A stretch of 55,111 nucleotides of DNA from an uncultured Alphaproteobacteria bacterium (lineage in GTDB: Bacteria > Pseudomonadota > Alphaproteobacteria > Thalassobaculales > Thalassobaculaceae), in NCBI GenBank assembly GCA_902629125.1, contig CACOPQ010000012.1, positions 1 to 55,111 on the forward strand. Direction: 5' to 3'. The notes beneath the pieces were generated by a model. The model was not told the DNA's origin. It searched no databases and saw only the letters and a program-made list of their open reading frames with translations. The translations under genes were made by a program, and so were the position numbers. Shown in pieces: positions 45,274 through 53,949 of this stretch. Within the stretch, counting starts at the first letter, position 1. The number at the start of each line of letters is the position of its first letter.

Positions 45274-46056
45274 CTATAGCTTAAATCGATCACCTAAATA
45301 AAAACGGCGAACTTCTTGGTGGGAAACAATTTCTGATGGAGCCCCTTCCATCAAAACCGTCCCATCGTGTAGGATGTAGGCGCGATCAACAATATCTAAT
45401 GTTTCTCTCACATTGTGATCAGTCAGTAGCACTCCAATACCCCTGTCTTTCAAGTGCGAAATAAGGTCCCGTATTTCGCCAAGTGCGATTGGGTCTATTC
45501 CAGCTAACGGTTCATCAAGTAATATAAAATTGGGCTGAGACGCAAGTGCCCTAGCAATTTCGAGCCTTCTCCGTTCTCCACCGGAAAGGGCTAGGGCCGG
45601 TGTTCTGCGTAAATGGCTTATAGAAAATTCTGCGAGTAGATCCTCAATGAGGGAGTCACACCTATCGTTATTTTGCTCCGTCATTTCTGCGACAGCGCGG
45701 ATATTTTGTTCCACAGTAAGGCCTCGAAATATTGACGCCTCCTGTGGAAGATAGCCTATTCCTAATCTCGCACGTTTATGCATTGCGAGGTTAGAAATAT
45801 CCATACCATCAAGATGAATCGATCCATAATTTGGGGTCATCAGTCCAATCATTACATAAAAACAAGTGGTTTTCCCTGCACCGTTGGGTCCTAACAAACC
45901 AACTGCTTCGCCTCTCTGAACAGAAAGGCTAACATTGCGCAGAACAGGACGCATTTTAAAACGTTTTCCTATATTGCTTGCCACTAGACCATCGTTCTTT
46001 TGAATGAGCCTAGGGCCTTTATCCTTAGTCAAAATTTTGGGTTGGTAATTTGTCAT
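45274..46056 (-). CDS. lptB: LPS export ABC transporter ATP-binding protein LptB
   Basis: ATPase of the LptB2FG transporter that drives lipopolysaccharide extraction from the inner membrane. 260 aa. Walker A LLGPNGAGKTT (about 54-64), Q-loop IGYLPQEASIFRGLTVEQN, ABC signature LSGGERRRLEIARAL, Walker B FILLDEPLAGIDPIAL, and the H-loop LLTDHNVRETLDI. An N-terminal extension of about 22 residues precedes the usual start. It lies ten bases after lptA and eleven before rpoN, so translation is tightly linked. LptF and LptG are not in the window. Confidence 0.97.
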   Translation of the reverse strand: MTNYQPKILTKDKGPRLIQKNDGLVASNIGKRFKMRPVLRNVSLSVQRGEAVGLLGPNGAGKTTCFYVMIGLMTPNYGSIHLDGMDISNLAMHKRARLGIGYLPQEASIFRGLTVEQNIRAVAEMTEQNNDRCDSLIEDLLAEFSISHLRRTPALALSGGERRRLEIARALASQPNFILLDEPLAGIDPIALGEIRDLISHLKDRGIGVLLTDHNVRETLDIVDRAYILHDGTVLMEGAPSEIVSHQEVRRFYLGDRFKL

Positions 46057-46066
46057 TCAACTTCTT

Positions 46067-46900
46067 TCATTCAGCCGATTTCTCTCTAGGAATAAAAAGT
46101 CCACGAACCTTTTTAGTGCCGCCCAAACTCTTGTCTGATATTAACCTACTGACGCCACTCTGCAAATTGACTTCTGCCAGAGAGCCATTTAATTGATTTT
46201 CCCCTCGCGTTATTTTTACATTACCCGATAGTGTCACCAACTCTTCAACTACATTATAAACTCCTTCATTGCCAACGATCACTTCCGATGCTGTGGTAAT
46301 AAGCACGCCACCCTGCGCATCAATTTGTTTTGCGGTGAGATTACCATTTTTATCTTCTATAAATTGTACGGTTAACAAATTAGCCCGAATCGTCCTATCT
46401 TGCCGGGTAGCGGATGCATTGCCACGAGCAACGGCTAGCATCGATTTCTGCCAAAATTCTAGACCCTCTTCAGCTCTAACTATCTCTTTTCCTGTATCAA
46501 GTCGGAGATTTTTGCCACTTACCACAATTAGCGATCGATCGAGATCGTAAACACCATTTTCACCAAAAACATTTTGGACTAAGTTCCTTATTATGACTTG
46601 GCCAGTTGCCTCAATCCTATAAATCTCATTCTTTTTCGATTTTGTATTGCGGTAAAAAGCTTTCAAAATATCTGCTTGCATAGAGAAATCACCTTGCTTT
46701 GCGCTTGCATTTCCTCGTGCAAGATAGACTTTATCTTCGGAAAGCCATTCAATCCCCTGATCAGCGTCTATTTCTATAGGTTGGCTCGAATTGGACTGGC
46801 TGATTTTCGAGCTGGCCAAAATAATCCCCGAAAGAGGGGCTACCAATATTAGCAAGGCAAATAAGGTTGCTAAAAGAAGGTTCTTTTCATTACGTTTCAC
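46067..46900 (-). CDS. lptA: LPS transport periplasmic protein LptA (OstA-like)
   Basis: Periplasmic bridge that passes LPS from LptC to LptD. 277 aa, longer than E. coli LptA (185). A signal-anchor-like stretch, LLLATLFALLILVAPLSGIIL, opens it. Then two OstA-type beta-jellyroll segments: one begins IEIDADQGIEWLSEDKVYLA and another AEEGLEFWQKSMLAVARGNA; the strand repeat GNAS appears in both. The end, GLFIPREKSAE, matches alphaproteobacterial LptA. GTG start at 46900 overlaps the lptC stop by four bases. The double domain may span a wider periplasm. It belongs to the lptC-lptA-lptB-rpoN operon. Confidence 0.93.
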   Translation of the reverse strand: MKRNEKNLLLATLFALLILVAPLSGIILASSKISQSNSSQPIEIDADQGIEWLSEDKVYLARGNASAKQGDFSMQADILKAFYRNTKSKKNEIYRIEATGQVIIRNLVQNVFGENGVYDLDRSLIVVSGKNLRLDTGKEIVRAEEGLEFWQKSMLAVARGNASATRQDRTIRANLLTVQFIEDKNGNLTAKQIDAQGGVLITTASEVIVGNEGVYNVVEELVTLSGNVKITRGENQLNGSLAEVNLQSGVSRLISDKSLGGTKKVRGLFIPREKSAE

Positions 46901-47586
46901 GAGCCGATGTTCCCTGATACTAGAAACTTGGCTTTGCTCTTCCCTAAAAATTTTACGTGTTTCCCTTTTTGGATTATTTGTAACCCCTCGGCATGTATTT
47001 CACTACCAGGACCGAAAGCATAAACCTTATCGCTACTTATAGCCGTTCCTTGCCTCAAATCTAATTTAATGGAATCAGTTTTCAGTTCAAAGCCCCGGTC
47101 ATAGTAGATGTGAACATCGCCGAAGAGCTTCACTTCTTGCAGCGATTTATCATAGATCCCATTTGTAGAGTTGATAGCTGCCCAATTATCTGACAGCAAG
47201 AATATATCTGCTTTGGGATGTTCGAGGAAAATCAGCTTATCTGTTTGGTTCTTTTGGATTGCTTGTGAAGCGGAAATTTGGTACGCGTGATTTTGGCTGT
47301 CAATGCCATGGTATCTAGGATTTTCCATAACCACACCCTCGACACCGACATTCGCTATAGAGGCTTCACCAAGTCTGAACTTACCTTTTTCCGGCATTAA
47401 TTGAGACCAAGCGAACGTTAAACCAATTATTGCGACAGCGATAGCCGGTAATAGTAATTTCAACATCCCGGTTAGGCGATTGGTCGTTGAACCGCGTTGA
47501 TCCGAAACTCTTCCGGAAAGCAGTCGACTTCGTCTTGCAGCAATATCTTCCAAATGTTTCGACTTAGTTCCAGATGAAGTAGGCAT
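46897..47586 (-). CDS. lptC: LPS export protein LptC
   Basis: Membrane-anchored periplasmic protein that takes LPS from LptB2FG and gives it to LptA. About 229 aa from ATG 47586; a TTG at 47628 is also open, and neither has a good ribosome site. The N-terminal cytoplasmic segment (about 1-40) is basic, followed by the helix MLKLLLPAIAVAIIGLTFAW and a beta-rich domain with GVVMENPRYHGIDSQNHAYQ, DKLIFLEHPKADIFLLS and VYAFGPGSEIHAEGL. The last part is the LptC jellyroll fold common in alphaproteobacteria (DUF1239). It overlaps lptA by four bases. Confidence 0.9.
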   Translation of the reverse strand: MPTSSGTKSKHLEDIAARRSRLLSGRVSDQRGSTTNRLTGMLKLLLPAIAVAIIGLTFAWSQLMPEKGKFRLGEASIANVGVEGVVMENPRYHGIDSQNHAYQISASQAIQKNQTDKLIFLEHPKADIFLLSDNWAAINSTNGIYDKSLQEVKLFGDVHIYYDRGFELKTDSIKLDLRQGTAISSDKVYAFGPGSEIHAEGLQIIQKGKHVKFLGKSKAKFLVSGNIGS

Positions 47587-47657
47587 TCCAATTTGACCAG
47601 CACGTTTTGATAAACACAGTTCTTGCAAAAACTCTTAGCTTAGAAGTGAAAGGTATA

Positions 47658-48290
47658 TCACATGTGGCTGAAAATATCTTCATTTTCGAGCCCTAAAAGA
47701 TCTAAACGGGCTCGTGTTCCAACAAAATTAAAACAGGCTTTGGCAATTTCTTCGCGCTTTTCTCGGGCTAAGCGGCTAGCTAATACCTCCTTTATTTTGT
47801 GAAGATAAAGAACATCAGATGCCGCATATTGCATTTGTTCGTCCGTAAGCGTTGAGTTTCCCCAATCGGACGATTGTTGTTGTTTTGAAAGTTCGATATT
47901 CAACAACTCCTTACATAGGTCTTTTAGCCCGTGTCGATCTGTATAAGTGCGAACTAGTTTGGAAGCAATCTTCGTACAGAAAATTGATTGCGTGATTGTA
48001 TTTAAGTACATCTCCATAATTGCCACATCAAATCGAGCATAATGGAAGATTTTCAAAATCCCGGGGTTTTGCAATATTGAAATCAAGTTGGTTGCTCCAT
48101 ATTCCTCTTGATCAAACTGAACTATGTGCGCCTCTCCATTCCCCGAAGATAATTGGACAAGACATAGCCTGTCTCTATGGGGTTTTAATCCCATGGTCTC
48201 AGTATCGATGGCCACAGAGTTACCAAAATCTAATCCGACTGGTAAATCCCCCTTGTGAAGGATGATCTTTGCTTTCTCTCTTCTACTCAA
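47658..48290 (-). CDS. rnd: ribonuclease D-like 3'-5' exonuclease
   Basis: DEDD-family exonuclease, 210 aa, the single-domain form without HRDC domains, as often found next to lptC in alphaproteobacteria. Catalytic motifs: VAIDTETMGLKPHRD with Asp29 and Glu31 (exo I), FHYARFDVAIM with the exo II Asp, and LTDEQMQYAASDVLYLHKI with the Tyr-x3-Asp of exo III. It probably trims tRNA 3' ends or small structured RNAs. The TTG start at 48290 has GGAG eight bases upstream. It precedes the lpt genes on the same strand with a 71-base gap, so it may be the first gene of that transcript. Confidence 0.93.
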   Translation of the reverse strand: MSRREKAKIILHKGDLPVGLDFGNSVAIDTETMGLKPHRDRLCLVQLSSGNGEAHIVQFDQEEYGATNLISILQNPGILKIFHYARFDVAIMEMYLNTITQSIFCTKIASKLVRTYTDRHGLKDLCKELLNIELSKQQQSSDWGNSTLTDEQMQYAASDVLYLHKIKEVLASRLAREKREEIAKACFNFVGTRARLDLLGLENEDIFSHM

Positions 48291-48434
48291 AAAATAATCT
48301 CCTAATTTGCTGGTAACGGCAAATACAACCTTGTAATCGCGCAGGAAACCAATGTTTGGCTATTCTAAAAAGCTCTTGGTTTAGTGAGTTTGTTTATTGG
48401 TATAAAAAATTATTTTAGAGCGCCCCTTTTAGCA

Positions 48435-49607
48435 CTATTCAATTAACTCCATTATTTCTTCCTCAGAATAGCCAATTTCTCTCAAAATTTCGGAACTATG
48501 TTCTCCAAAAAGCGGGGGTAGTCTTCGAATATTAGCAGGTGTTTCAGAAAGTTTTACAGGTGGTGATGTAAGTTTAATTGTTCCCTCTGTCTGATGCTCA
48601 TGTGTTTGAAAAAACCCTACAGCTTCCAAGTGGTCGTCATTTTTCAAATCATAGAGCTGGGTCGCCTCACCGTGAGGTATATCACCTTCTTCCAGGGCAT
48701 TCAACAAGTCCTCCGTATCCCATTCGGCTACCATATCAGATACGAGTTCATATAATTCCCCTATTTTTTCGCTTCGAACTTTTGGATCCAAAACGCGCGG
48801 ATCATTGAGCATATCTTCACGTTGCATAATCGAAAAAAAAGATTGCCAATGTTTCGTAGTGTAAGGCAAAGCACAGACAAACCCATCTTTAGTAGCGTAA
48901 GGTTTTCGATACTTTACCATCGATCTTTCGTAGCCAGTTGACCCAAGTGGCGGATCAAAGGTCATACCAGATTGATGTTCGACCAGGTTAAATCCTACCA
49001 TCGACTCAAACATAGGGACTTCAACCAACTGTCCAGCATCAGACTTTGTGCGGGCAAAAAGAGCAGCTAGGGTTGCATGCGCAGCAATTTGACTACAGAT
49101 TTTATCACATACTGAGGCATTCACGAAGGTTGGATTACCCTCTCGTCCCCCTTGCATCGCGGCCATTCCAGATACGCCTTGAATTATATCGTCATAAGCC
49201 GGACGTTTCGCATATGGTCCTGATTGTCCAAACCCAACCAATGCAACATAGATAAGTGATGGATTTATTTGTTTGCAAGTTGTGAAGCCAATCCCCAGCC
49301 TTTCCATTGCTGCTGGTCTAATTGATGTCATAACAACGTCAGAGTTTTCAACAAGCTTAAAAAAAGCAGCTTTCCCTTTTTTGCTCTTTAAATCTAAAAC
49401 TAAGCTCCTTTTATTGCGATTTGCATTTATAAAAAAGTGTCCCATACCTCTATTTCTGAAAGGTGCTATGCCACGCGTGATATCACCCTCTGGGGACTCG
49501 ATTTTAATAACTTCTGCGCCATAATCGCCCAATATTTGGCAGGCATAGGGACCAAAACCTACTGATGTGAGATCTAAAATTTTTATGCCTTCAAGTGCCC
49601 CAGTCAT
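48435..49607 (-). CDS. CaiB/BaiF family CoA transferase
   Basis: Class III CoA transferase of 390 aa. These move CoA between carboxylic acids through an aspartyl-CoA thioester. Motifs: GALEGIKILDLTSVGFGPYA (opening), KIESPEGDITRGIAPF, NRNKRSLVLDLKSKKG, AYDDIIQGVSGMAAMQGGRE and the catalytic Asp in NASVCDKICSQIAAHATL. ATG 49607 is chosen since AAAGGG lies nine bases upstream; ATG 49616 would have it directly adjacent. The gene is divergent from the DUF6065-like gene at 49713. Substrate not evident; formyl-, carnitinyl-, succinyl- or mesaconyl-type acids are typical for the family. Confidence 0.93.
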   Translation of the reverse strand: MTGALEGIKILDLTSVGFGPYACQILGDYGAEVIKIESPEGDITRGIAPFRNRGMGHFFINANRNKRSLVLDLKSKKGKAAFFKLVENSDVVMTSIRPAAMERLGIGFTTCKQINPSLIYVALVGFGQSGPYAKRPAYDDIIQGVSGMAAMQGGREGNPTFVNASVCDKICSQIAAHATLAALFARTKSDAGQLVEVPMFESMVGFNLVEHQSGMTFDPPLGSTGYERSMVKYRKPYATKDGFVCALPYTTKHWQSFFSIMQREDMLNDPRVLDPKVRSEKIGELYELVSDMVAEWDTEDLLNALEEGDIPHGEATQLYDLKNDDHLEAVGFFQTHEHQTEGTIKLTSPPVKLSETPANIRRLPPLFGEHSSEILREIGYSEEEIMELIE

Positions 49608-49712
49608 TAGCGACATCCCTTTAAATTTTCTAGCGGTTCTTTGTTAGGGTGTTAATGTAATGCTGCTAGTATACTTGAAACCAGTTAAAACGTACAACCA
49701 AAGGCCATATTC

Positions 49713-50393
49713 ATGGTTGAAATAAAAATAGCTCGTGTTCCTGGTCTTGCCGATTGGTGGGCTGACCCAAAACCATCAAATGACGGTTTCCCTTCATGGA
49801 TAAAGGATTTACGAAAAGAGAAGTTAGTAGACAACAAACTGAATATGTCTGACTGCTTACCTGCAATCGAAGCAATGTTGCAGGGAATTATCATTGACTT
49901 CCCTGCAACCATGACTTTTGGGTATTTAGGAGATCATCCAAAGTTTGGAAAACTAATAACTTGTGATCACAAAGGTTATCCGATTATAGGGGGGCACGAG
50001 TCTTCGCAGTATAAAGGTGCTGATTTCCAAGACTTTCATGTTGTAAAAGTGGGTCTTCCCTGGGTTATAGAAGCTCCCAAGGGATACTCTTGCCTGTTTA
50101 CGTCCCCGTTCAACCGATCTGGAGGTAATGAAGCTTTCTCCATATCTGGCTTTGTACGTTGTGATAGTTATTACAACATGGTGAGTATTCCATTTGCAGT
50201 TCCGTTGAAAAAAAAGGGAGACGTTGTGATAGTAGAGAAGGGCCGCCCATTTGTGCAAATCATTCCCATAAAGCGGGAGAGCGTTGAAATAATATCCTCC
50301 CAAATTAATATGAAGAACTTAGAAACGACCGTAAACCAAATCAATGAAAACCCTGAATACTACAAATCAGTGGCCAAAGAACAGAGCAACTGA
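49713..50393 (+). CDS. DUF6065-like protein, unknown function
   Basis: Protein of 226 aa resembling the DUF6065 family, which I recall from marine phages and scattered bacteria. Seen are the pattern ADWWADPKPSNDGFPSWIKD, LPAIEAMLQGIIIDFPATM, LPWVIEAPKGYSCLFTSPFN, and VVIVEKGRPFVQIIPIKRES, in the usual order. The beta-rich middle with 'PxGYSCLFTxPxN' is the most typical part. No catalytic motif, signal peptide or membrane helix. The gene stands between a CoA transferase (divergent) and the large subtilase (123 bases downstream, same strand). The phage link is a memory of the family, not shown here. Confidence 0.72.
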   Translation: MVEIKIARVPGLADWWADPKPSNDGFPSWIKDLRKEKLVDNKLNMSDCLPAIEAMLQGIIIDFPATMTFGYLGDHPKFGKLITCDHKGYPIIGGHESSQYKGADFQDFHVVKVGLPWVIEAPKGYSCLFTSPFNRSGGNEAFSISGFVRCDSYYNMVSIPFAVPLKKKGDVVIVEKGRPFVQIIPIKRESVEIISSQINMKNLETTVNQINENPEYYKSVAKEQSN

Positions 50394-50516
50394 CAATTTA
50401 ACTACAGTTTTCAATACTGTGAATTATAACACACCCAAAGTTTTATAACTGTGATAGCTTAAAAATTTATAACTATATTCGTCAAAAAACGACTTGACTC
50501 CCAGAAGGAAACTGAG

Positions 50517-53500
50517 ATGCCTGCGAAAATTTATAACGAGCTCATAATTCAATATTCAAATGATGACGGTTTTCTGCATTACGCGAACGAAGCTGAGGGA
50601 TCTACATTGGACCAAAGTCTATCACGCAAAGCTGCCTTTGAGGGCTTTGACAGCGGCGACATACAAATTCTTAGATTTCTAAATTCGAATACAAACGATC
50701 ACGTTTTTACTTCGGATATAAATGAAATAGCTGCGCTGAGAAATGAAAATAATTTTGTCGAAGAAGGTGTTGTGTTCAATTTGCTAAGTGAGGAAGTAGC
50801 AGGCTCGCAGGCAATTCATAGATTTCTAAACACAGAGACTGGTTACCACCATTATACAGCGGATAGAGCCGAGGTTGAAACCCTTCAGTCTGATGGAAAT
50901 TACAACTCAGAGGGGATTATAGGTTATGGCGGCGTTGTTGATGCTAGAGAGGCGGCTCAGGTTGCGAGTGCTATTTCAACGATTACGTTGAACCAGCCTT
51001 TCTTATCCACCAATTTTTCTGGTGATGGCGCAATTAATATAAATTTGGGCGACGATCATTTCTCATCGCCCGGTTTTGCACGAGTTTCAATGACAGCGAT
51101 GTCATCTGATGGCACGGAACTTCCCGAATATCTTGGGTTCAATGAAACTACAGGTCAAATTTACGGTTACACGCTAAAAGAAGGGCTTACCCCCACCACG
51201 ATTTCTGTCGTTGCGGACGACGGCACTAGTCAGGTAACCTCAAACTTTGTTGTAACAGCTAGTGATAGTAATTCTAAGTCTGAAGCTGGCATGTTCACAG
51301 AAAAGTCACTAGCCGCTCTTATGTCGATAGAAACATCATCAGTTGGCGGCATTGTGACAAATAGCCCAGTCTCACAGTCAACGGGATCGCTTCAGCCGCT
51401 AGCTACGGCATCCGATGCGACTAATTTGAGAAATTTTCAAGTAAATAATCCCCAGATTGACGGATCAGGTACAACTATAGCTGTTTTAGACACTGGCATC
51501 GACCTTGATCACCCATTTTTTGGGAGTGATGCAAATGGGGATGGAATTTCAGATAAAATTGTAGCCTCTCAGGATTTTCATGGTGACGGAAATGGAGCAT
51601 CAGATCCTGATGGACACGGAACGCATGTCTCGGGAATAGCAATGTCCTCTGATACATCGTTCCCAGGGGTTGCTCCTGGCGCAAGCGTTGCCGCAATTCA
51701 AGTGTTGGGTGCAAATGGTGGCTTTACGTCAAGCGTGGAGGCGGGTTTGCAATGGGTTATAAGCAATGCTTCCGCTCTCAATATCACGTCGGTTAACTTA
51801 TCTCTAGGTGACGGAAGTAACAGCAATATAGAATCAGCGGCAGGTTTAATCTCTGATGAACTTGCAGCCCTTCGCTCAATGGGAGTAATCACCTTTGCAG
51901 CAGCGGGTAATAGCTTTGCAACCTTTAATGCGCAAGGTTTAGGTGATCCTGCTATAGATCCAAATGCTCTTGCGATAAGTGCATTAGATAGTGCAAATGA
52001 GGGTGCGGCATCCTATTCTCAAAGAAGTGAGACACTTACTTCGGTATTTGCTCCAGGCACTTTCATCACTAATGCTGCGCCGGGGGCAGGTGGAGCGACT
52101 CAAACACTTAGCGGAACAAGCATGGCGTCGCCTTATGCAGCCGGTGTCTCTTCGTTGATGCGTCAGCTCAATCCCAACTTGTCGGTAGATGATTTTGAAA
52201 CATTTTTAACGCAGTCGGCGTCAACTTTCTCAGACTCAGCAACGGGAGGCACGTATAGAGTAGTTGATGTCAATGCCCTTGCAAACCTTGTCTCAGGTTC
52301 CCCTTCTTCAGCCCCAACAACGCCTTCGCCTACACCCCCCGAAAGCTCGGATGATCATCCAGATTCAATTGGAGATAATGCCGCTGTTGTAGCTGGGACG
52401 GCCGCGACTGGAGAATTAGAAACCGGCGGCGATAAAGATGTATTTTCTTTGTCAGTAGAGGCTGGAGCAACTTATCAAATAGACCTTAGAGGATCCCCAT
52501 CATCCTTAGGTACACTATCTGATCCTCTTGTTCGAGTTATAGATGCTAACGGGACAAGTCTTATGCAGGATGACGATAGTGGAACCGGTCTCGAGTCGAA
52601 GCTTGAATATACCGCAACTTCATCGGGAACAGTGTACATAGAGGCAGGAGCTTTTAGCTCACGTCAGACTGGCACTTATCAAATCGATGTTGCTAGCGTC
52701 TCAGGCGGGGACGATCAACCTAATGGTATTGGAGGTAACTCCAGCTTAATTATTGGTTCGGCGCAAACTGGAGATATAGAGGACGCTGGAGACATAGATG
52801 TTTTTTCTCTTTCTGTGACAGCGGGAACAACCTTCACAATTGACCAAAAGGGCTTTTTCTCATCGGTTGGTACCTTGCAAGATACATTACTGACTTTAAG
52901 AGATGTAAACGGAAATATCCTTGCTCAAAATGATGATGGCGGCTTTCGTTTGGAATCGCAGATTTTGTATACTCCAATAAGCACTGGAACTGTTTACGTC
53001 GAGGCTGGCGCGTTTGGAGTTAACACTGGTACTTATGAGATTTCCGTGGGCTCAAGCTCGATCGGGGGAGATGTGGCCGACGCACCTGGTTCTGGTTTGA
53101 TAGCTATTTCTGCCGGGACACCTGTTGCAGGAGACCTTGAGATTGGTGGTGATAAGGATGTTTACTCTCTGAGCGTAATCGCGGGTGGTACCTATCAGAT
53201 CGACTTACGAGGATCCGCATCTGGATTAGGAACATTAGCTGATCCATTGTTGCGTGTTCTCGATGCAGATAGCAGAGTGCTAGCACAAAATGATGATGGT
53301 GGAAATGGACTCGAAAGTTCACTATCTTTCACGACCTCCGGCTCCGGGGAACTTTTTTTAGAGGCAGGAGCTTTTAGTTCAAGTCAAACCGGCACTTATC
53401 AAATTGATGTGCAGCAATCAGGGGTCTCTACTAGTTCATTGGGTGACTTAATCGGACAGACTCAGGAACATGCGCCAATAACAGCGTTAGATACTATTTT

Positions 53501-53810
53501 TGGAGGCGCTATCGATTTTCAAAATGACCGAGATATGTATCAATTTATTTTGGAAGCGGGAACAACATACCAATTCGATGTGCGAGGTTCTAACAGTTCG
53601 CACGGTACACTGTGGGATCCCCAAGCTTTCTTATATAACTCAGACGGAGTACTGGTGGCTCAGGATGATGACAGTGGAACTGCTTTTGACGCGAGTATTG
53701 CATATACAGCTCCCACAAATGGCAGTTATTACTTGGACGTTATTTCAAATATGGGGCTCTTGGCACAGTCAGTTGGAACTTACTCCGTGGAAACGGATAT
53801 TCTAGTTTGA
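50517..53810 (+). CDS. large subtilisin-like protease with DUF5648-like N-terminus and four C-terminal repeats, probably type I secreted
   Basis: Protein of 1,097 aa. Order: two DUF5648-like motifs (IQILRFLNSNTNDHVFTSD and AIHRFLNTETGYHHYTADR), a beta-sandwich, then a peptidase S8 domain with Asp in TIAVLDTGIDLDHP (about 325), His in DPDGHGTHVSGIAMS (about 367) and Ser in LSGTSMASPYAAGVS (about 536), so it is probably active. A Pro/Ser linker leads to four PPC-like repeats of about 100 aa, each with D-x-[FY]-[SQ]-[LF] and a calcium-like acidic loop (MQDDDSGTG, AQNDDGG, AQNDDGG, AQDDDSG). There is no N-terminal signal, and the protein ends in TDILV, a serralysin-like type I secretion tail. AGAAGGA precedes the ATG. 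Secretion partners are not nearby. Confidence 0.9.
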   Translation: MPAKIYNELIIQYSNDDGFLHYANEAEGSTLDQSLSRKAAFEGFDSGDIQILRFLNSNTNDHVFTSDINEIAALRNENNFVEEGVVFNLLSEEVAGSQAIHRFLNTETGYHHYTADRAEVETLQSDGNYNSEGIIGYGGVVDAREAAQVASAISTITLNQPFLSTNFSGDGAININLGDDHFSSPGFARVSMTAMSSDGTELPEYLGFNETTGQIYGYTLKEGLTPTTISVVADDGTSQVTSNFVVTASDSNSKSEAGMFTEKSLAALMSIETSSVGGIVTNSPVSQSTGSLQPLATASDATNLRNFQVNNPQIDGSGTTIAVLDTGIDLDHPFFGSDANGDGISDKIVASQDFHGDGNGASDPDGHGTHVSGIAMSSDTSFPGVAPGASVAAIQVLGANGGFTSSVEAGLQWVISNASALNITSVNLSLGDGSNSNIESAAGLISDELAALRSMGVITFAAAGNSFATFNAQGLGDPAIDPNALAISALDSANEGAASYSQRSETLTSVFAPGTFITNAAPGAGGATQTLSGTSMASPYAAGVSSLMRQLNPNLSVDDFETFLTQSASTFSDSATGGTYRVVDVNALANLVSGSPSSAPTTPSPTPPESSDDHPDSIGDNAAVVAGTAATGELETGGDKDVFSLSVEAGATYQIDLRGSPSSLGTLSDPLVRVIDANGTSLMQDDDSGTGLESKLEYTATSSGTVYIEAGAFSSRQTGTYQIDVASVSGGDDQPNGIGGNSSLIIGSAQTGDIEDAGDIDVFSLSVTAGTTFTIDQKGFFSSVGTLQDTLLTLRDVNGNILAQNDDGGFRLESQILYTPISTGTVYVEAGAFGVNTGTYEISVGSSSIGGDVADAPGSGLIAISAGTPVAGDLEIGGDKDVYSLSVIAGGTYQIDLRGSASGLGTLADPLLRVLDADSRVLAQNDDGGNGLESSLSFTTSGSGELFLEAGAFSSSQTGTYQIDVQQSGVSTSSLGDLIGQTQEHAPITALDTIFGGAIDFQNDRDMYQFILEAGTTYQFDVRGSNSSHGTLWDPQAFLYNSDGVLVAQDDDSGTAFDASIAYTAPTNGSYYLDVISNMGLLAQSVGTYSVETDILV
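52399..53807 (+). repeat. four tandem PPC-like repeats within the subtilase gene
   Basis: Approximate units: 52399-52700, 52765-53055, 53125-53420 and 53500-53807. Units 1 and 3 are the most alike even at DNA level; the stretch at about 52643-52692 (coding for EAGAFSS..QTGTYQIDV) recurs at about 53360-53409 with few changes. Unit 4 is the most diverged and carries the C-terminal tail. The pattern suggests a late duplication or gene conversion between units 1 and 3, over older copies. Confidence 0.8.
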
Positions 53811-53878
53811 TCTTGCCTTAAATAGTTCCACGGTTAACACTTCATGGATTATTAGATATTAAAGCTTCTAATGTTAGT

Positions 53879-53898
53879 CCAACCTGACGAAAGGTTGG
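53879..53898 (+). terminator. hairpin between subtilase and HCCA isomerase-like genes
   Basis: CCAACCT (53879-53885) and AGGTTGG (53892-53898) form a perfect seven-pair stem around a six-base loop. It lies 70 bases past the subtilase stop, but no U-run follows, so it may be a rho-dependent or attenuating structure, or part of the next gene's leader. Confidence 0.35.
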
Positions 53899-53949
53899 TC
53901 ACTTAACTTGAACCAACAGTTTATCAAGCGTTTGAAATGGGACCCCCGT

